Positions 1-7,650 of a DNA stretch of 64,000 bases are shown here, in pieces. Below the pieces are notes generated by a model. That model was not told the origin of the DNA, ran no database searches, and worked only from the letters and a program-made list of their open reading frames with translations. Each line of letters starts with the position of its first letter. Position 1 is the first letter of the stretch. This DNA comes from Bog-473 sp963726005 (GTDB lineage Bacteria; Actinomycetota; Acidimicrobiia; Acidimicrobiales; RAAP-2). The translations under genes and the position numbers were made by a program. The stretch lies in contig CAVSAT010000001.1 of assembly GCA_963726005.1 (NCBI GenBank), forward strand, positions 434,001 to 498,000. The letters run 5' to 3'.

Positions 1-329
1 CCCATGCGCAGGTCTGCACCGACGGGAACCGGTGAGGGAAAGCGGACCTTGTTGCAGCCGTAGTTCACGCCGAACTTCATCTTGTCGACGCGGATGATCT
101 TGTTCAGCAGGACCGGGGCCAGCGACAAGGTCAGGTAGCCGTGCGCGATGGCCACACCAAAGGGCCCTTCCTTGGCCCGCTCGGGGTCGACGTGGATCCA
201 CTGGTGGTCGCCGGTCGCGTCGGCAAAGAGATTCACCTGGTCCTGGGTGATCGTCTGCCACTCCGAATGGCCGAGATCCTTGCCGACCAGCTCGTGGAAG
301 GCGTCGACGCCGTCGACGATCGTGTTCAT
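1..329 (-). CDS. MaoC-like dehydratase, partial (C-terminus beyond window)
   Basis: Starts at ATG 329 with a GAGGAG Shine-Dalgarno six bases upstream and runs off the left edge after 109 codons. The hot-dog fold hydratase signature is visible: FADATGDHQWIHVDPERA, then GPFGVAIAHGYLTLSL, where the Asp and His of the D-x(4)-H motif are the expected catalytic pair. Relatives hydrate enoyl-CoA with R-stereochemistry or act as MaoC-domain dehydratases; the exact substrate cannot be read from half a gene. It is divergent from the VIT-family gene; a TAGCGT box near 371-376 on the minus strand is a possible -10. Confidence 0.85.
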   Translation of the reverse strand, partial: MNTIVDGVDAFHELVGKDLGHSEWQTITQDQVNLFADATGDHQWIHVDPERAKEGPFGVAIAHGYLTLSLAPVLLNKIIRVDKMKFGVNYGCNKVRFPSPVPVGADLRM

Positions 330-395
330 GATGTGCTCCTCGCTGGTCACGGTCTGATTTCGCTGAAGGACGCTACCCGCGTGGGGGCAGGTCAC

Positions 396-401
396 TACGC
401 T
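396..401 (+). promoter_or_regulatory. -10 box (TACGCT) of VIT-family gene
   Basis: TACGCT lies 7 nt before the GTG start at 409 and no Shine-Dalgarno sequence is present, so the transcript is predicted to start at or next to the start codon. Confidence 0.5.
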
Positions 402-408
402 GACCCTG

Positions 409-1131
409 GTGAGCTACGCGCACGAGCACGACGCGACGCCGCACCACACCCATCGGGACCTGCGGGGCGGGGGCGCCCGGGCGGCCGTCTTCGGGATCAG
501 TGACGGGCTGGTGACCAACGTCTCCCTGGTGCTGGGAGTGGCGGGCGCCAGTCCCGGAGGGTCCTTCGTGCGCCTGGCCGGGGTCGCCGGGCTGATCGCG
601 GGCTCGTTCTCCATGGCGGCCGGCGAGTACATCTCCATGACCGCGCAACGCGAGCTGATGGAGCGTGAGCTCGAGGTGGAGCGCCGGTCGCTCCGGCGCA
701 GCCCCGAGGGCGAAGCAGCCGAGCTCCGAGCCATGTACGTCAAACGGGGGATCGATCCCTCCGTGGCCACCGAGATGACCAACGAGGTCATGCAGGACCC
801 CGACCTCGCCCTCGAGACACACGCCCGCGAGGAGCTGGGGATCACCACCCAGAACCTCGGCTCGCCCTGGCAGGCTGCCGCGGCGTCGTTCGTCACCTTT
901 GCCATCGGTGCGTTCATCCCGCTGGCACCGTGGCTCTTCACGTCCGGGGCGGCGGCGATCGTCCTCTCCGTCGTGCTGGGAGCAGTGGCCTCGCTCGCAG
1001 TGGGCGTCGTGCTCGCCCGCTTCACGGAGCGTCCGGCGGTGGCCTCTGCGCTGCGCCAGCTCACCGTGACGGCGATCGCCGCGGCGGTGACCTTCGGGGT
1101 CGGCCGGGCGATCGGAACCGGGGTCGCCTGA
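409..1131 (+). CDS. VIT/CCC1-family metal transporter
   Basis: A 240-residue membrane protein of the VIT1/CCC1 family, which exports or sequesters Fe2+ or Mn2+. Residues 24-45 form the first membrane segment (AAVFGISDGLVTNVSLVLGV). The second segment carries the family metal-site motif SMAAGEYIS (about residues 67-75), followed by an acidic amphipathic cytoplasmic stretch (about 80-140) and three C-terminal hydrophobic segments. An N-terminal His-rich stretch (HEHDATPHHTH) may also bind metal. The GTG start is chosen because the TACGCT -10 box ends 7 nt upstream. Iron versus manganese specificity cannot be decided here. Confidence 0.88.
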   Translation: MSYAHEHDATPHHTHRDLRGGGARAAVFGISDGLVTNVSLVLGVAGASPGGSFVRLAGVAGLIAGSFSMAAGEYISMTAQRELMERELEVERRSLRRSPEGEAAELRAMYVKRGIDPSVATEMTNEVMQDPDLALETHAREELGITTQNLGSPWQAAAASFVTFAIGAFIPLAPWLFTSGAAAIVLSVVLGAVASLAVGVVLARFTERPAVASALRQLTVTAIAAAVTFGVGRAIGTGVA

Positions 1132-1140
1132 CCGCGGGCG

Positions 1141-2091
1141 TCAGGTCGAGCCGGAGGGGTCGCGCCGGTAGGACCGGTCGACGTGATCGACCGTGAAGCC
1201 GAGCGAGCGGTACAACACGACCGCAGCCTCGTTGGTGGCGTCCGTGTAGAGCATCCCGACCGTGATCCCGCGCCGGGCGAGCGACTCCAGCCCGGCCACC
1301 GTGAGGGACCGGCCCCATCCCTGCCCGTGGTACCGGGGGTCGACGGCGATCACGTAGATCTCGCCGAGGACGGGCGTGTGGTCTCGGTGGATCTTCGTCC
1401 AGCACGAGCCGATGAAGCCCGCACCATCGGGGTCGTCGGCCACCAGGAAGCCGTCGAGCTCGACCCACCCGGCAGCCATGCGGGCGCGGAGCTGTTCGAC
1501 GGTCCACCCACCCTGCTCGGGATGACCGGCAAAGGCACGGTTGTTCGTCTGCACCCAGGCTTCCTCGTCGCGACCCGGCTCGAAGGGCCGCGTGGCGAGC
1601 GGCCGTGTCGCCTCGACGATCTCGTCCGCCACCGGGAGGGGGACGCGCATTTGGAGCAGGTCGCGCTCCGCGGTGAATCCCAGGGCGCGGGCGAGGTCGT
1701 CGTCGGCCGGGGCCGCCCGCATGGCCCACAGGTGGACCGGCGCGCGCGGCGGCGCCTCGGACACGGCGCGCCGGACGAGGCCCGAGGCGAGCGCGGGCCC
1801 GCGTTTGCCGGCGCGGGCCGCGGGGTCGATGACCACGTGCAGCGCGACCGAGCCGTCGTGGATGGGGGAGAGGAACGCCCCGCCGGCCAGCCCGTCGGCG
1901 CCCCGGGCCAGGACCGCGCGCTCCTCTGTCCCGGCTTCGCGGGGTCCGCTCAGCGCGAGCAGTTGCGGCTCGGGCAGCGGCGCGTGATCGTCGGCTGTCG
2001 CTGCCCTCGAGAGGAGTTGGAGGACTTCTGCCCGGTCGGGTCCGTCCAGGTCGGCCAGGTCGACGACCGCCATGTCCACGACGTCGTCCAC
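1141..2091 (-). CDS. mshD: Mycothiol synthase (tandem GNAT acetyltransferase)
   Basis: About 316 residues with two GNAT domains. The N-terminal half is degenerate. The C-terminal half has the acetyl-CoA loop (VDPRYHGQGWGRSLT) and ends with TDATNEAAVVLYRSLGF, typical of MshD, which acetylates Cys-GlcN-Ins in the last step of mycothiol synthesis. Mycothiol is restricted to Actinomycetota, so this gene supports the lineage call. GTG at 2091 is preferred over ATG 2073 because a TAGGTT -10 box (minus strand 2104-2099) ends 7 nt before it. It is divergent from nth, with start codons only 32 bp apart. Confidence 0.85.
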   Translation of the reverse strand: MDDVVDMAVVDLADLDGPDRAEVLQLLSRAATADDHAPLPEPQLLALSGPREAGTEERAVLARGADGLAGGAFLSPIHDGSVALHVVIDPAARAGKRGPALASGLVRRAVSEAPPRAPVHLWAMRAAPADDDLARALGFTAERDLLQMRVPLPVADEIVEATRPLATRPFEPGRDEEAWVQTNNRAFAGHPEQGGWTVEQLRARMAAGWVELDGFLVADDPDGAGFIGSCWTKIHRDHTPVLGEIYVIAVDPRYHGQGWGRSLTVAGLESLARRGITVGMLYTDATNEAAVVLYRSLGFTVDHVDRSYRRDPSGST

Positions 2092-2098
2092 TCCGACC

Positions 2099-2116
2099 AA
2101 CCTAACCCGGTACCGT
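2099..2116. promoter_or_regulatory. Back-to-back -10 boxes for mshD and nth
   Basis: TAGGTT reads leftward (2104-2099) and TACCGT reads rightward (2111-2116). Each ends 6-7 nt from a GTG start codon (2091 and 2123). Each promoter's -35 region must therefore overlap the other promoter or its first codons. Confidence 0.55.
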
Positions 2117-2122
2117 AATCCG

Positions 2123-2788
2123 GTGGCGAAGCCCCGGACACCGAAAGGCCGGGCGAAGCTGACCATCGAGCGCCTGGCCGAGCGCTACCCGGGCACCGCC
2201 AAGGAACTGTGCGCCCTCGATCACCAGAACCCGTTCCAGCTGCTGGTCGCCACGATCTTGTCCGCCCAGAGCACGGACGCCCGGGTCAACATGGTGACGC
2301 CCGTGCTCTTTGCGGCCTACCCCGACGCGCACGCGCTGGCGGCGGCGAACCCCGAGGCGGTCGAGGAGATCATCCACTCCACCGGCTTCTTCCGGTCCAA
2401 GGCCAAGAGCCTGATCGCCATGGCCGCCGCCGTGGTCGAGCGCTTCGGTGGGGAGGTCCCCTCCGCGCTCGAGGACCTCGTCACCCTCCCGGGTGTGGGG
2501 CGAAAGACGGGCAACGTGGTGCGCAGCGTGGACTTCGGGCTCCCGGGACTTCCGGTCGACACGCACGTGCTCCGGGTGAGTGAGCGGCTCGGCCTGACCG
2601 AGGCGCTGGCGCCGGCCGAGCGGCGCGACGCGGTGAAGGTCGAGCACGCGCTGAATTCGCTCGTGCCGCCCGCCGAGCGGGGGACCTTCAGCCTCCGGGT
2701 GATCCTGCACGGCCGCGAGACGTGCACCGCGCGAAATCGTCGCTGCGACGTCTGCCCGCTGGCCGATTTTTGCCCCTCGAGACGGTAA
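2123..2788 (+). CDS. nth: Endonuclease III (DNA glycosylase/AP lyase)
   Basis: 221 residues, the usual size for Nth, a base-excision repair enzyme that removes oxidised pyrimidines. The helix-hairpin-helix LPGVGRKTGNVV contains the catalytic Lys, and VDTHVLRVSERLG supplies the catalytic Asp. The C-terminus has the complete 4Fe-4S cluster pattern C-x6-C-x2-C-x5-C. GTG 2123 is chosen because TACCGT ends exactly 6 nt upstream; an earlier in-frame start would lie inside the divergent promoter. Confidence 0.93.
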   Translation: MAKPRTPKGRAKLTIERLAERYPGTAKELCALDHQNPFQLLVATILSAQSTDARVNMVTPVLFAAYPDAHALAAANPEAVEEIIHSTGFFRSKAKSLIAMAAAVVERFGGEVPSALEDLVTLPGVGRKTGNVVRSVDFGLPGLPVDTHVLRVSERLGLTEALAPAERRDAVKVEHALNSLVPPAERGTFSLRVILHGRETCTARNRRCDVCPLADFCPSRR

Positions 2789-2841
2789 ACGGCGTGGCTG
2801 GGGACTTTCGACCCCTATTTAGGCAATTCGGGTTCCTCGTG

Positions 2842-2870
2842 GTGAAATCCCAAATGTGAGGGGCTACTAT
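2842..2870 (+). promoter_or_regulatory. Promoter of candidate small RNA
   Basis: GTGAAA (2842-2847), a 17-bp spacer, then TACTAT (2865-2870). This is the best sigma70-type -35/-10 pair I see in this intergenic region. It predicts transcription from about 2877. Confidence 0.5.
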
Positions 2871-2876
2871 GGCCCC

Positions 2877-2971
2877 GGAACCGGTTCCCGCCACCTGGTT
2901 CCAAAAAGAGTCGATGCTGGGATCCGCCTCCTGGCCGACTCGCCCAATGCCGGCCTTCGGGCCGGCATTGG
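2877..2971 (+). ncRNA. Candidate structured small RNA (~95 nt), unassigned family
   Basis: The predicted transcript starts 7 nt after a TACTAT box. It folds on paper into three stems: GGAACC (2877-2882) with GGTTCC (2897-2902); GAGTCG (2908-2913) with CGACTC (2936-2941); and a perfect 12-bp hairpin with a TTCG loop (2944-2971) that would terminate it. An A5 linker separates the first two stems. No credible ORF lies inside. It does not resemble tRNA, 4.5S RNA or tmRNA. The 6C RNA family has C-rich loops that are not seen here. The RNA call is inference from promoter, pairing and terminator spacing. Confidence 0.5.
2944..2971 (+). terminator. Perfect 12-bp hairpin with TTCG loop
   Basis: CCAATGCCGGCC, TTCG, then the exact complement. 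No long U-tract follows, as is common for high-GC actinobacterial terminators. It would end the candidate RNA and could also stop read-through from nth. Confidence 0.65.
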
Positions 2972-3023
2972 TGTGTCCGTCCCTGGTCGGGACGGTATCG
3001 GACCGTGGTAGTACTTGAGGTGT

Positions 3024-3029
3024 TACCCT
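3024..3029 (+). promoter_or_regulatory. -10 box (TACCCT) of RHH/PIN operon
   Basis: Ends 6 nt before ATG 3036; no Shine-Dalgarno sequence. Confidence 0.5.
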
Positions 3030-3035
3030 CGGTCC

Positions 3036-3302
3036 ATGGTGACCAAGCGCTCCGTCTCGCTCGACGACGAGGTGGCGACCGCGGTCGAGGAGGCGGCCCG
3101 CCAGGACGGGGTTTCCTTCAGCAAATGGCTCTCGTCCGCGGCCGAGAAGCAGCTGCGCGTCCGCCAAGGCCTGCGTGGCGTGGCCGCCTGGGAAGGCGAG
3201 ACCGGGTCGCTGAGCGCCGAGGAGCTCGCCGCGGGTGAGGCGCTCCTGGCGCGTCTGCGCTCGGGCGTGTCCGGCGTGGCGTCACGCGTCCGGCGGCGGT
3301 GA
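3036..3302 (+). CDS. Ribbon-helix-helix antitoxin-like protein
   Basis: 88 residues. The N-terminus (TKRSVSLDDEVATAVEEAA) is a ribbon-helix-helix DNA-binding module: one beta-strand then two helices, with the usual SFSKWLSSA continuation. The middle and C-terminus are the variable toxin-binding part of such antitoxins. It overlaps the PIN gene by four bases (GTGA), the normal arrangement of VapBC-type pairs. ATG 3036 is chosen from the upstream -10 box. Confidence 0.75.
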   Translation: MVTKRSVSLDDEVATAVEEAARQDGVSFSKWLSSAAEKQLRVRQGLRGVAAWEGETGSLSAEELAAGEALLARLRSGVSGVASRVRRR

Positions 3303-3697
3303 CCGCGAACCGCCGAGAAGGCCTCGCGTACGGACTCGGCGCGCTCCACGCAGCGGCCCGCGGCGATCGCATGATGTGGGCCCTGCACCGCGCCGCGCTG
3401 TCGAACGGGATCGTGCCGGTCATCCCCGCCGTGGCGGTGGCGGAGGGGTACCGCAGCGAGGCGCGCAGCGACCGCATCGCCGAATTGCTGGCCGGCACCG
3501 AGATCGAGCCCTTCACCGGCGAGGCGGCACGGCGCTCGGGTGAGATCGCGGCCCGCTGCGACACGTCGGATCTCAGCGTGGTGGCCGTGGTGGAGCTGGC
3601 CGAGCGGCGCAACTGTGCGGTCGTGACGCAGCGCCAGACCGTCCTGCGCACGGCGGCATCGCTGCTCAGCCACGAGCTGGTCCTCTACGCCGTGTGA
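3299..3697 (+). CDS. PIN-domain protein with degenerate active site
   Basis: 132 residues, the length of VapC-type RNases, and translationally coupled to the ribbon-helix-helix gene. The fold is recognisable (AYGLGALHAAARGDRMMWALHRAAL, IPAVAVAEGYR, CDTSDLSVV, CAVVTQRQ). Family members normally have Y-D-T-G at the N-terminal acidic position and V-T-S-D-P near the end; here these read Y-G-L-G and V-T-Q-R-Q. The internal Glu (AEGYR) and the SD pair remain. Loss of two of four metal ligands suggests little or no nuclease activity. Confidence 0.7.
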   Translation: MTANRREGLAYGLGALHAAARGDRMMWALHRAALSNGIVPVIPAVAVAEGYRSEARSDRIAELLAGTEIEPFTGEAARRSGEIAARCDTSDLSVVAVVELAERRNCAVVTQRQTVLRTAASLLSHELVLYAV

Positions 3698-3757
3698 GCA
3701 AAGGAGTGCGGGCAAGCTCCGGCCGGCGTCGACGGTACCCACCGCTGAGGCCTCGGC

Positions 3758-3946
3758 TCATCCGCCGTTCGCGGCGAAGCGCCGGAGGCGGCGCAGCGCG
3801 CCGCCGAGGGAGCGCTCGACCGCGATGAGCTCCTGCGCCATGTCCTCGTCGCCACTCGCGAGCGCGCCCTCCGCCATGGCGGTGACCCGCTGGTGCAGCT
3901 CGGTCAGGGTTGACGAGAGGGAGGAGATCTCGGCGGCGGAGGACAT
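3758..3946 (-). CDS. Small conserved-looking protein, function unknown
   Basis: 62 residues starting MSSAAEISSLSSTLTELHQR and continuing as one long amphipathic helix with a basic tail (LRRLRRFAANGG). No catalytic motif. Its size and helical make-up suggest a small regulatory or scaffold protein. It converges on the PIN gene and is divergent from hisD. The ATG at 3946 follows a G-rich stretch that could serve as a weak ribosome-binding site. Confidence 0.55.
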   Translation of the reverse strand: MSSAAEISSLSSTLTELHQRVTAMAEGALASGDEDMAQELIAVERSLGGALRRLRRFAANGG

Positions 3947-4045
3947 CCCCCGATGATGACCGATCGGGGAGGGTTCTCGCGGCAGCGCCGCGCGGGCGCA
4001 CGCCGGCAAGGGGTCTGCGGAGCCCCCCGGTAGCCTTGTGACCTC

Positions 4046-5362
4046 ATGCCTCTTCGCATCCTGGACCTGCGCGGCACCCGGCCGCCCTTCGACGCGGTCC
4101 TGCCGCGGCCCGTCGCCCCGGGGGCCGAGGTCCACGACGTGGTGGCGAGGATCCTGGGTGAGGTGCGCCGCGAGGGCGATCGTGCGGTGGTCCGCCACAG
4201 CGCCGAGCTCGATGGGGTCGACGTGTCCGACGGCCTGCGGGTGCCCGAGCGGGAGAGGGAAGAAGCCTGTGCCGGCGTCGACCCCGACCTCTACCGGGCG
4301 CTGGAGGTGGCCTTCGGTCGCATCCTGGCCTACCACGGCCACGAGGGTGTTCCGCCCGACGACCTGGTCGACGGCGGCGTCAGCGTCCGCCACCTGACCC
4401 GGGCCGTCGAGCGGGCCGGCATCTACGCTCCCGGTGGTCGGGCGCGCTATCCCTCGACCGTCCTGATGTGCGCGGCGCCGGCACGGGTGGCGGGGGTCAA
4501 GAGCCTGGCGCTGTGCGTCCCACCGGCCTCCGACGGCCGGATCGACGCCGCCACGCTGTGTGCCGCGTCCATCGCCGGCGTGGACGAGGTGTACCGGATC
4601 GGGGGGGCCCAGGCGATCGCCGCCATGGCGTACGGCACGCGCAGCGTGCCCACCGTCGACGTGATCGCCGGACCCGGGAACGCCTACGTCGCCGAGGCCA
4701 AGCGCCAGGTGGCGGGGGTCGTCGGCGTGGCCTCGGCCTTTGCCGGGCCGTCCGAGATCGTCGTCGTCGCGGGCCCGAGCGCGCCGGCGCCCTTCGCAGC
4801 CGTCGACCTGGTGGTGCAGGCCGAGCACGGGCCGGACGGGCTGGCCTGGCTGGTCACCTGGGACGCGTCCCTCGCGGCGGAGATCTCCCGGGAGGTGGAC
4901 CGCATCGTCTCGGGGTCACGCCGTCGGGCGGATCTCGAGTCGACCCTCGCCACGTCCGGGATCGCCTGCCTCGTCGACGGCCCCGAGGAGGCGCTGGCGG
5001 TGGCCAACGCGATCGCCCCCGAGCACTTGCAGCTGATGGTGCCCGACCAGGAGGGGCTGGCGCTGCTCGACCTCGTGCAGAACGCGGGCGCCGTCTTCGT
5101 CGGGGACTGGTCACCGGCCAGCATGGGGGATTACATTGCCGGGCCCAACCACGTCTTGCCGACGAACCGGACGGCGCGCTTCGCCTCGGCGCTGCGGGCC
5201 GATGACTTCCGCAAGCACGTGCATGCGGTGCGCGTGACGCCCGACGCGTTGCGCACCCTCGGCCCGCACGTCGTCACGCTCGCCGAGGCCGAGGGGTTGC
5301 CCGCCCACGCCGACTCCGTGCGGCTCCGCCTCGCCGCGCTCGGCGACGAGGACACCCGGTGA
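4046..5362 (+). CDS. hisD: Histidinol dehydrogenase
   Basis: 438 residues, normal length. HisD performs the last two NAD-dependent steps from histidinol to histidine. Visible signatures are GPGNAYVAEAKRQV, GPSEIVVVAG, the zinc/active-site pair in VQAEHGPDG, AIAPEHLQLM with the catalytic Glu-His, and GDWSPASMGDYIAGPNHVLPT. It is the first gene of the his-trp chain. A TAGCCT box (4031-4036) ends 9 nt before ATG, so the leader is at most a few bases and no attenuator can fit. It overlaps hisC by 4 nt. Confidence 0.96.
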   Translation: MPLRILDLRGTRPPFDAVLPRPVAPGAEVHDVVARILGEVRREGDRAVVRHSAELDGVDVSDGLRVPEREREEACAGVDPDLYRALEVAFGRILAYHGHEGVPPDDLVDGGVSVRHLTRAVERAGIYAPGGRARYPSTVLMCAAPARVAGVKSLALCVPPASDGRIDAATLCAASIAGVDEVYRIGGAQAIAAMAYGTRSVPTVDVIAGPGNAYVAEAKRQVAGVVGVASAFAGPSEIVVVAGPSAPAPFAAVDLVVQAEHGPDGLAWLVTWDASLAAEISREVDRIVSGSRRRADLESTLATSGIACLVDGPEEALAVANAIAPEHLQLMVPDQEGLALLDLVQNAGAVFVGDWSPASMGDYIAGPNHVLPTNRTARFASALRADDFRKHVHAVRVTPDALRTLGPHVVTLAEAEGLPAHADSVRLRLAALGDEDTR

Positions 5363-6423
5363 GCGCCATCCCGCCGGTGCGCCCCGATCTGGCGCTCGCC
5401 GAGGGGTACCACTCGCCCCAAGTCGACGCGGAGGTCCGCCTGAACACGAACGAGTCACCCTTCGCGCCGCCGGACGCGTGGCGGGAGGAATTGCTCGCGG
5501 CGTTGGCCGAGGTCTCGTTCCACCGCTACCCCGACCGTCCGGCCACCGCGTTGCGCCAGGTCGTGGCCGACGTGCACCGGGTCTCCGCGGAGGAGGTCTT
5601 CTGCGCCAACGGCTCGAACGAGGTCCTCCAGAGCCTGCTGCTGGCCTTCGGGGGACCGGGACGCCGCGCGCTCCTCTTCGAGCCGACGTACGCCCTGCAC
5701 TCGCACATCGCCCGCATCACCGGCACGGAGCTGGTCGTCGGTGGCCGCGACGACGACTTCCTGGTCGACCGCCGCGACGCCGAGGCCCTCGTGGCCGCAC
5801 GGCACCCCGACATCATTTTCCTCTGCTCGCCGAACAACCCGACAGGGCGGGCCGAGCCACGTGCGACCGTCGCCGCCGTGTGCGCGGCGGCGCCGGGGCT
5901 CGTCATCGTCGACGAGGCCTACGGGCAGTTCTCCCCGTCGTCGGCGCTCGAACTGCGCGGGCCCGCACAGCCGGGCCTCGTCGTCACGCGCACCTTCTCC
6001 AAGACGTGGGCCATGGCGGGCGCACGACTCGGATATCTGGTGGCGGATCCTGCCGTGGTCGCAGCGTGCGAGGCCGTGGTCCTGCCGTACCACCTCTCGG
6101 TCCAGACGCAGCTTGCCGGCCTCCTGGCCTTGCGCCACGCGCCCGAGATGGAGGCACGGGTGGCCCGCATCTCCGAGGAGCGGGGTCGGGTTGCCGCGGC
6201 GTTGGGCGACCTGCCCGTCGACAGCTGGCCCTCCGACGCGAATTTCATCCTCTTCCGCCCCCGCGACCGTGCGGCCGAGGAGGTGTGGCGTTCGCTGCTC
6301 TCCCATTCGGTGCTCATCCGCAACTGCGCCGACTGGGACGGCTTGCGCGGCTGCCTGCGCGTCACCATCGGGACCGCCGACGAGAACGACCGCTTCCTGC
6401 ACGCCCTGAAGGAGAGCCTGTGA
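5359..6423 (+). CDS. hisC: Histidinol-phosphate aminotransferase
   Basis: 354 residues, fold type I PLP enzyme. LNTNESPFAPP at the N-terminus and RYPD (about residues 55-58) are family marks. CSPNNPTG (about 154-161) and VDEAYGQF precede the PLP-binding lysine in TFSKTWAMAGARLGYL. It transaminates imidazole-acetol phosphate. The GTG start overlaps the hisD stop (GTGA), giving translational coupling. Confidence 0.95.
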   Translation: MSAIPPVRPDLALAEGYHSPQVDAEVRLNTNESPFAPPDAWREELLAALAEVSFHRYPDRPATALRQVVADVHRVSAEEVFCANGSNEVLQSLLLAFGGPGRRALLFEPTYALHSHIARITGTELVVGGRDDDFLVDRRDAEALVAARHPDIIFLCSPNNPTGRAEPRATVAAVCAAAPGLVIVDEAYGQFSPSSALELRGPAQPGLVVTRTFSKTWAMAGARLGYLVADPAVVAACEAVVLPYHLSVQTQLAGLLALRHAPEMEARVARISEERGRVAAALGDLPVDSWPSDANFILFRPRDRAAEEVWRSLLSHSVLIRNCADWDGLRGCLRVTIGTADENDRFLHALKESL

Positions 6424-7022
6424 CCACCTCCGCCCGCCACGCCGAGACGCAACGCGCCACCAAGGAGACGACCATCGACGCCGCGCTCGTGCTCGACGGC
6501 ACCGGCCGTACCGAGGTCACGTCCGGGCTTCCCTTCTTCGACCACATGGTCGAGCAATTGGGCCGGCACGCCTCGTTCGACCTCACGGTCCACGCGACGG
6601 GCGACCTGCACGTGGACGCCCACCACACGGTGGAGGACGTCGGCATCGTCCTCGGCGGGTGCCTGGCCGAGGCGCTCGGCGACAAAGCGGGCATCCGCCG
6701 CTTCGCTTCCATGGCACTGCCCCTCGACGAGGCGCTCGTCGAGGTGGCGCTCGACCTGTCCGGGCGGCCCTACCTCGCTTACGGGCTCGAGTTCGCCCCC
6801 GACACGCCGGGCCTCGGCACCCCGCCCTTCAACCCGCAGTTGGCCGAGGAGTTCTGGCGTGCCTTTGCCACGGCGGCCGGCATCACCCTGCACATCCGCG
6901 GGCTGGAGGGGAAGAACACCCACCACATGTTGGAGGCGAGCTTCAAGGGCGTGGCCCGCTGCCTGCGCGACGCGGTGCGCATCGAGGGCGGCGGGATCCC
7001 CTCCACCAAGGGCAGCCTGTGA
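6420..7022 (+). CDS. hisB: Imidazoleglycerol-phosphate dehydratase
   Basis: 200 residues, the monofunctional form without a phosphatase domain. The histidine-rich manganese sites are complete: GLPFFDHMVEQLGRH, DAHHTVEDVGI and GKNTHHMLEASFKG. The C-terminal IPSTKGSL is the usual end. The GTG start overlaps the hisC stop. Confidence 0.96.
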   Translation: MTTSARHAETQRATKETTIDAALVLDGTGRTEVTSGLPFFDHMVEQLGRHASFDLTVHATGDLHVDAHHTVEDVGIVLGGCLAEALGDKAGIRRFASMALPLDEALVEVALDLSGRPYLAYGLEFAPDTPGLGTPPFNPQLAEEFWRAFATAAGITLHIRGLEGKNTHHMLEASFKGVARCLRDAVRIEGGGIPSTKGSL

Positions 7023-7650
7023 CCGGAGGGCCGCGCGTCGCCGTCCTCGACTACGGCATCGGCAACCTTCGCTCGGCGGAGAAGGCGCTCCAGCACGTGG
7101 GCGCAGCGGCGCGCCTGGTCGACGATGCAGCCTCGGTGGAGGCGGCGGACGCCGTCGTGCTCCCCGGCGTCGGCGCCTTCGGCGCGTGCCGCGGGCGCTG
7201 CGTGAAAGCGGGCTCGAGGAACCGGCGCGGGCGGCGCTCGCGGCCGGGGTGCCGTTCTTCGGGGTGTGCGTGGGGTTCCAGTTGCTCTACGACGGCTCGG
7301 TGGAGAGCCCGGGTGTCCCTGGCCTAGGCGTGTTCCCCGGCACCGTCGCGCCGCTGCGGCCGGGGGTGAAGCACCCGCAGATGCAGTGGAACACGCTGGA
7401 GGTGCGTGGCCAAGGAGAACCGGCGCCCCTGCGGGGACTCGGCCCGAGCCCGTGGGTCTATTTCGTGCACTCCTTCGCCCCGCCGGTCGGGGACGAGACG
7501 GTAGCGGTGTGCGACTACGGGGGCCCCGTCGCCGCGCTGGCCACCCGTGGCCCATTGTGGGGGGCGCAATTTCACCCTGAGAAGTCGGGTGCGACCGGCC
7601 TCGCTCTGTTGGCAAACTTCGTCGGCCTGGCGGCGATGGCCCCGGCGTGA
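7019..7650 (+). CDS. hisH: Imidazole glycerol phosphate synthase glutaminase subunit, frameshifted
   Basis: Class I glutamine amidotransferase that supplies ammonia to HisF. The first frame encodes VAVLDYGIGNLRSAEKAL to GVGAFGAC. At about 7190-7194 one base is missing and the protein continues in the next frame as ALRESGLEEPARA. The nucleophile motif is GVCVGFQLL and the His-Glu pair is in FHPEKSG near the end. With one base restored the protein would be about 211 residues, normal for HisH. Either a sequencing error or a real mutation; the second would create a glutamine-dependent histidine auxotroph. Confidence 0.9.

Noticed and set aside
3947..4045. Possible his attenuator or T-box before hisD
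   Set aside because: The -10 box lies 9 nt before the hisD ATG, leaving no leader to fold. The same holds before trpC, and trpE overlaps hisI.
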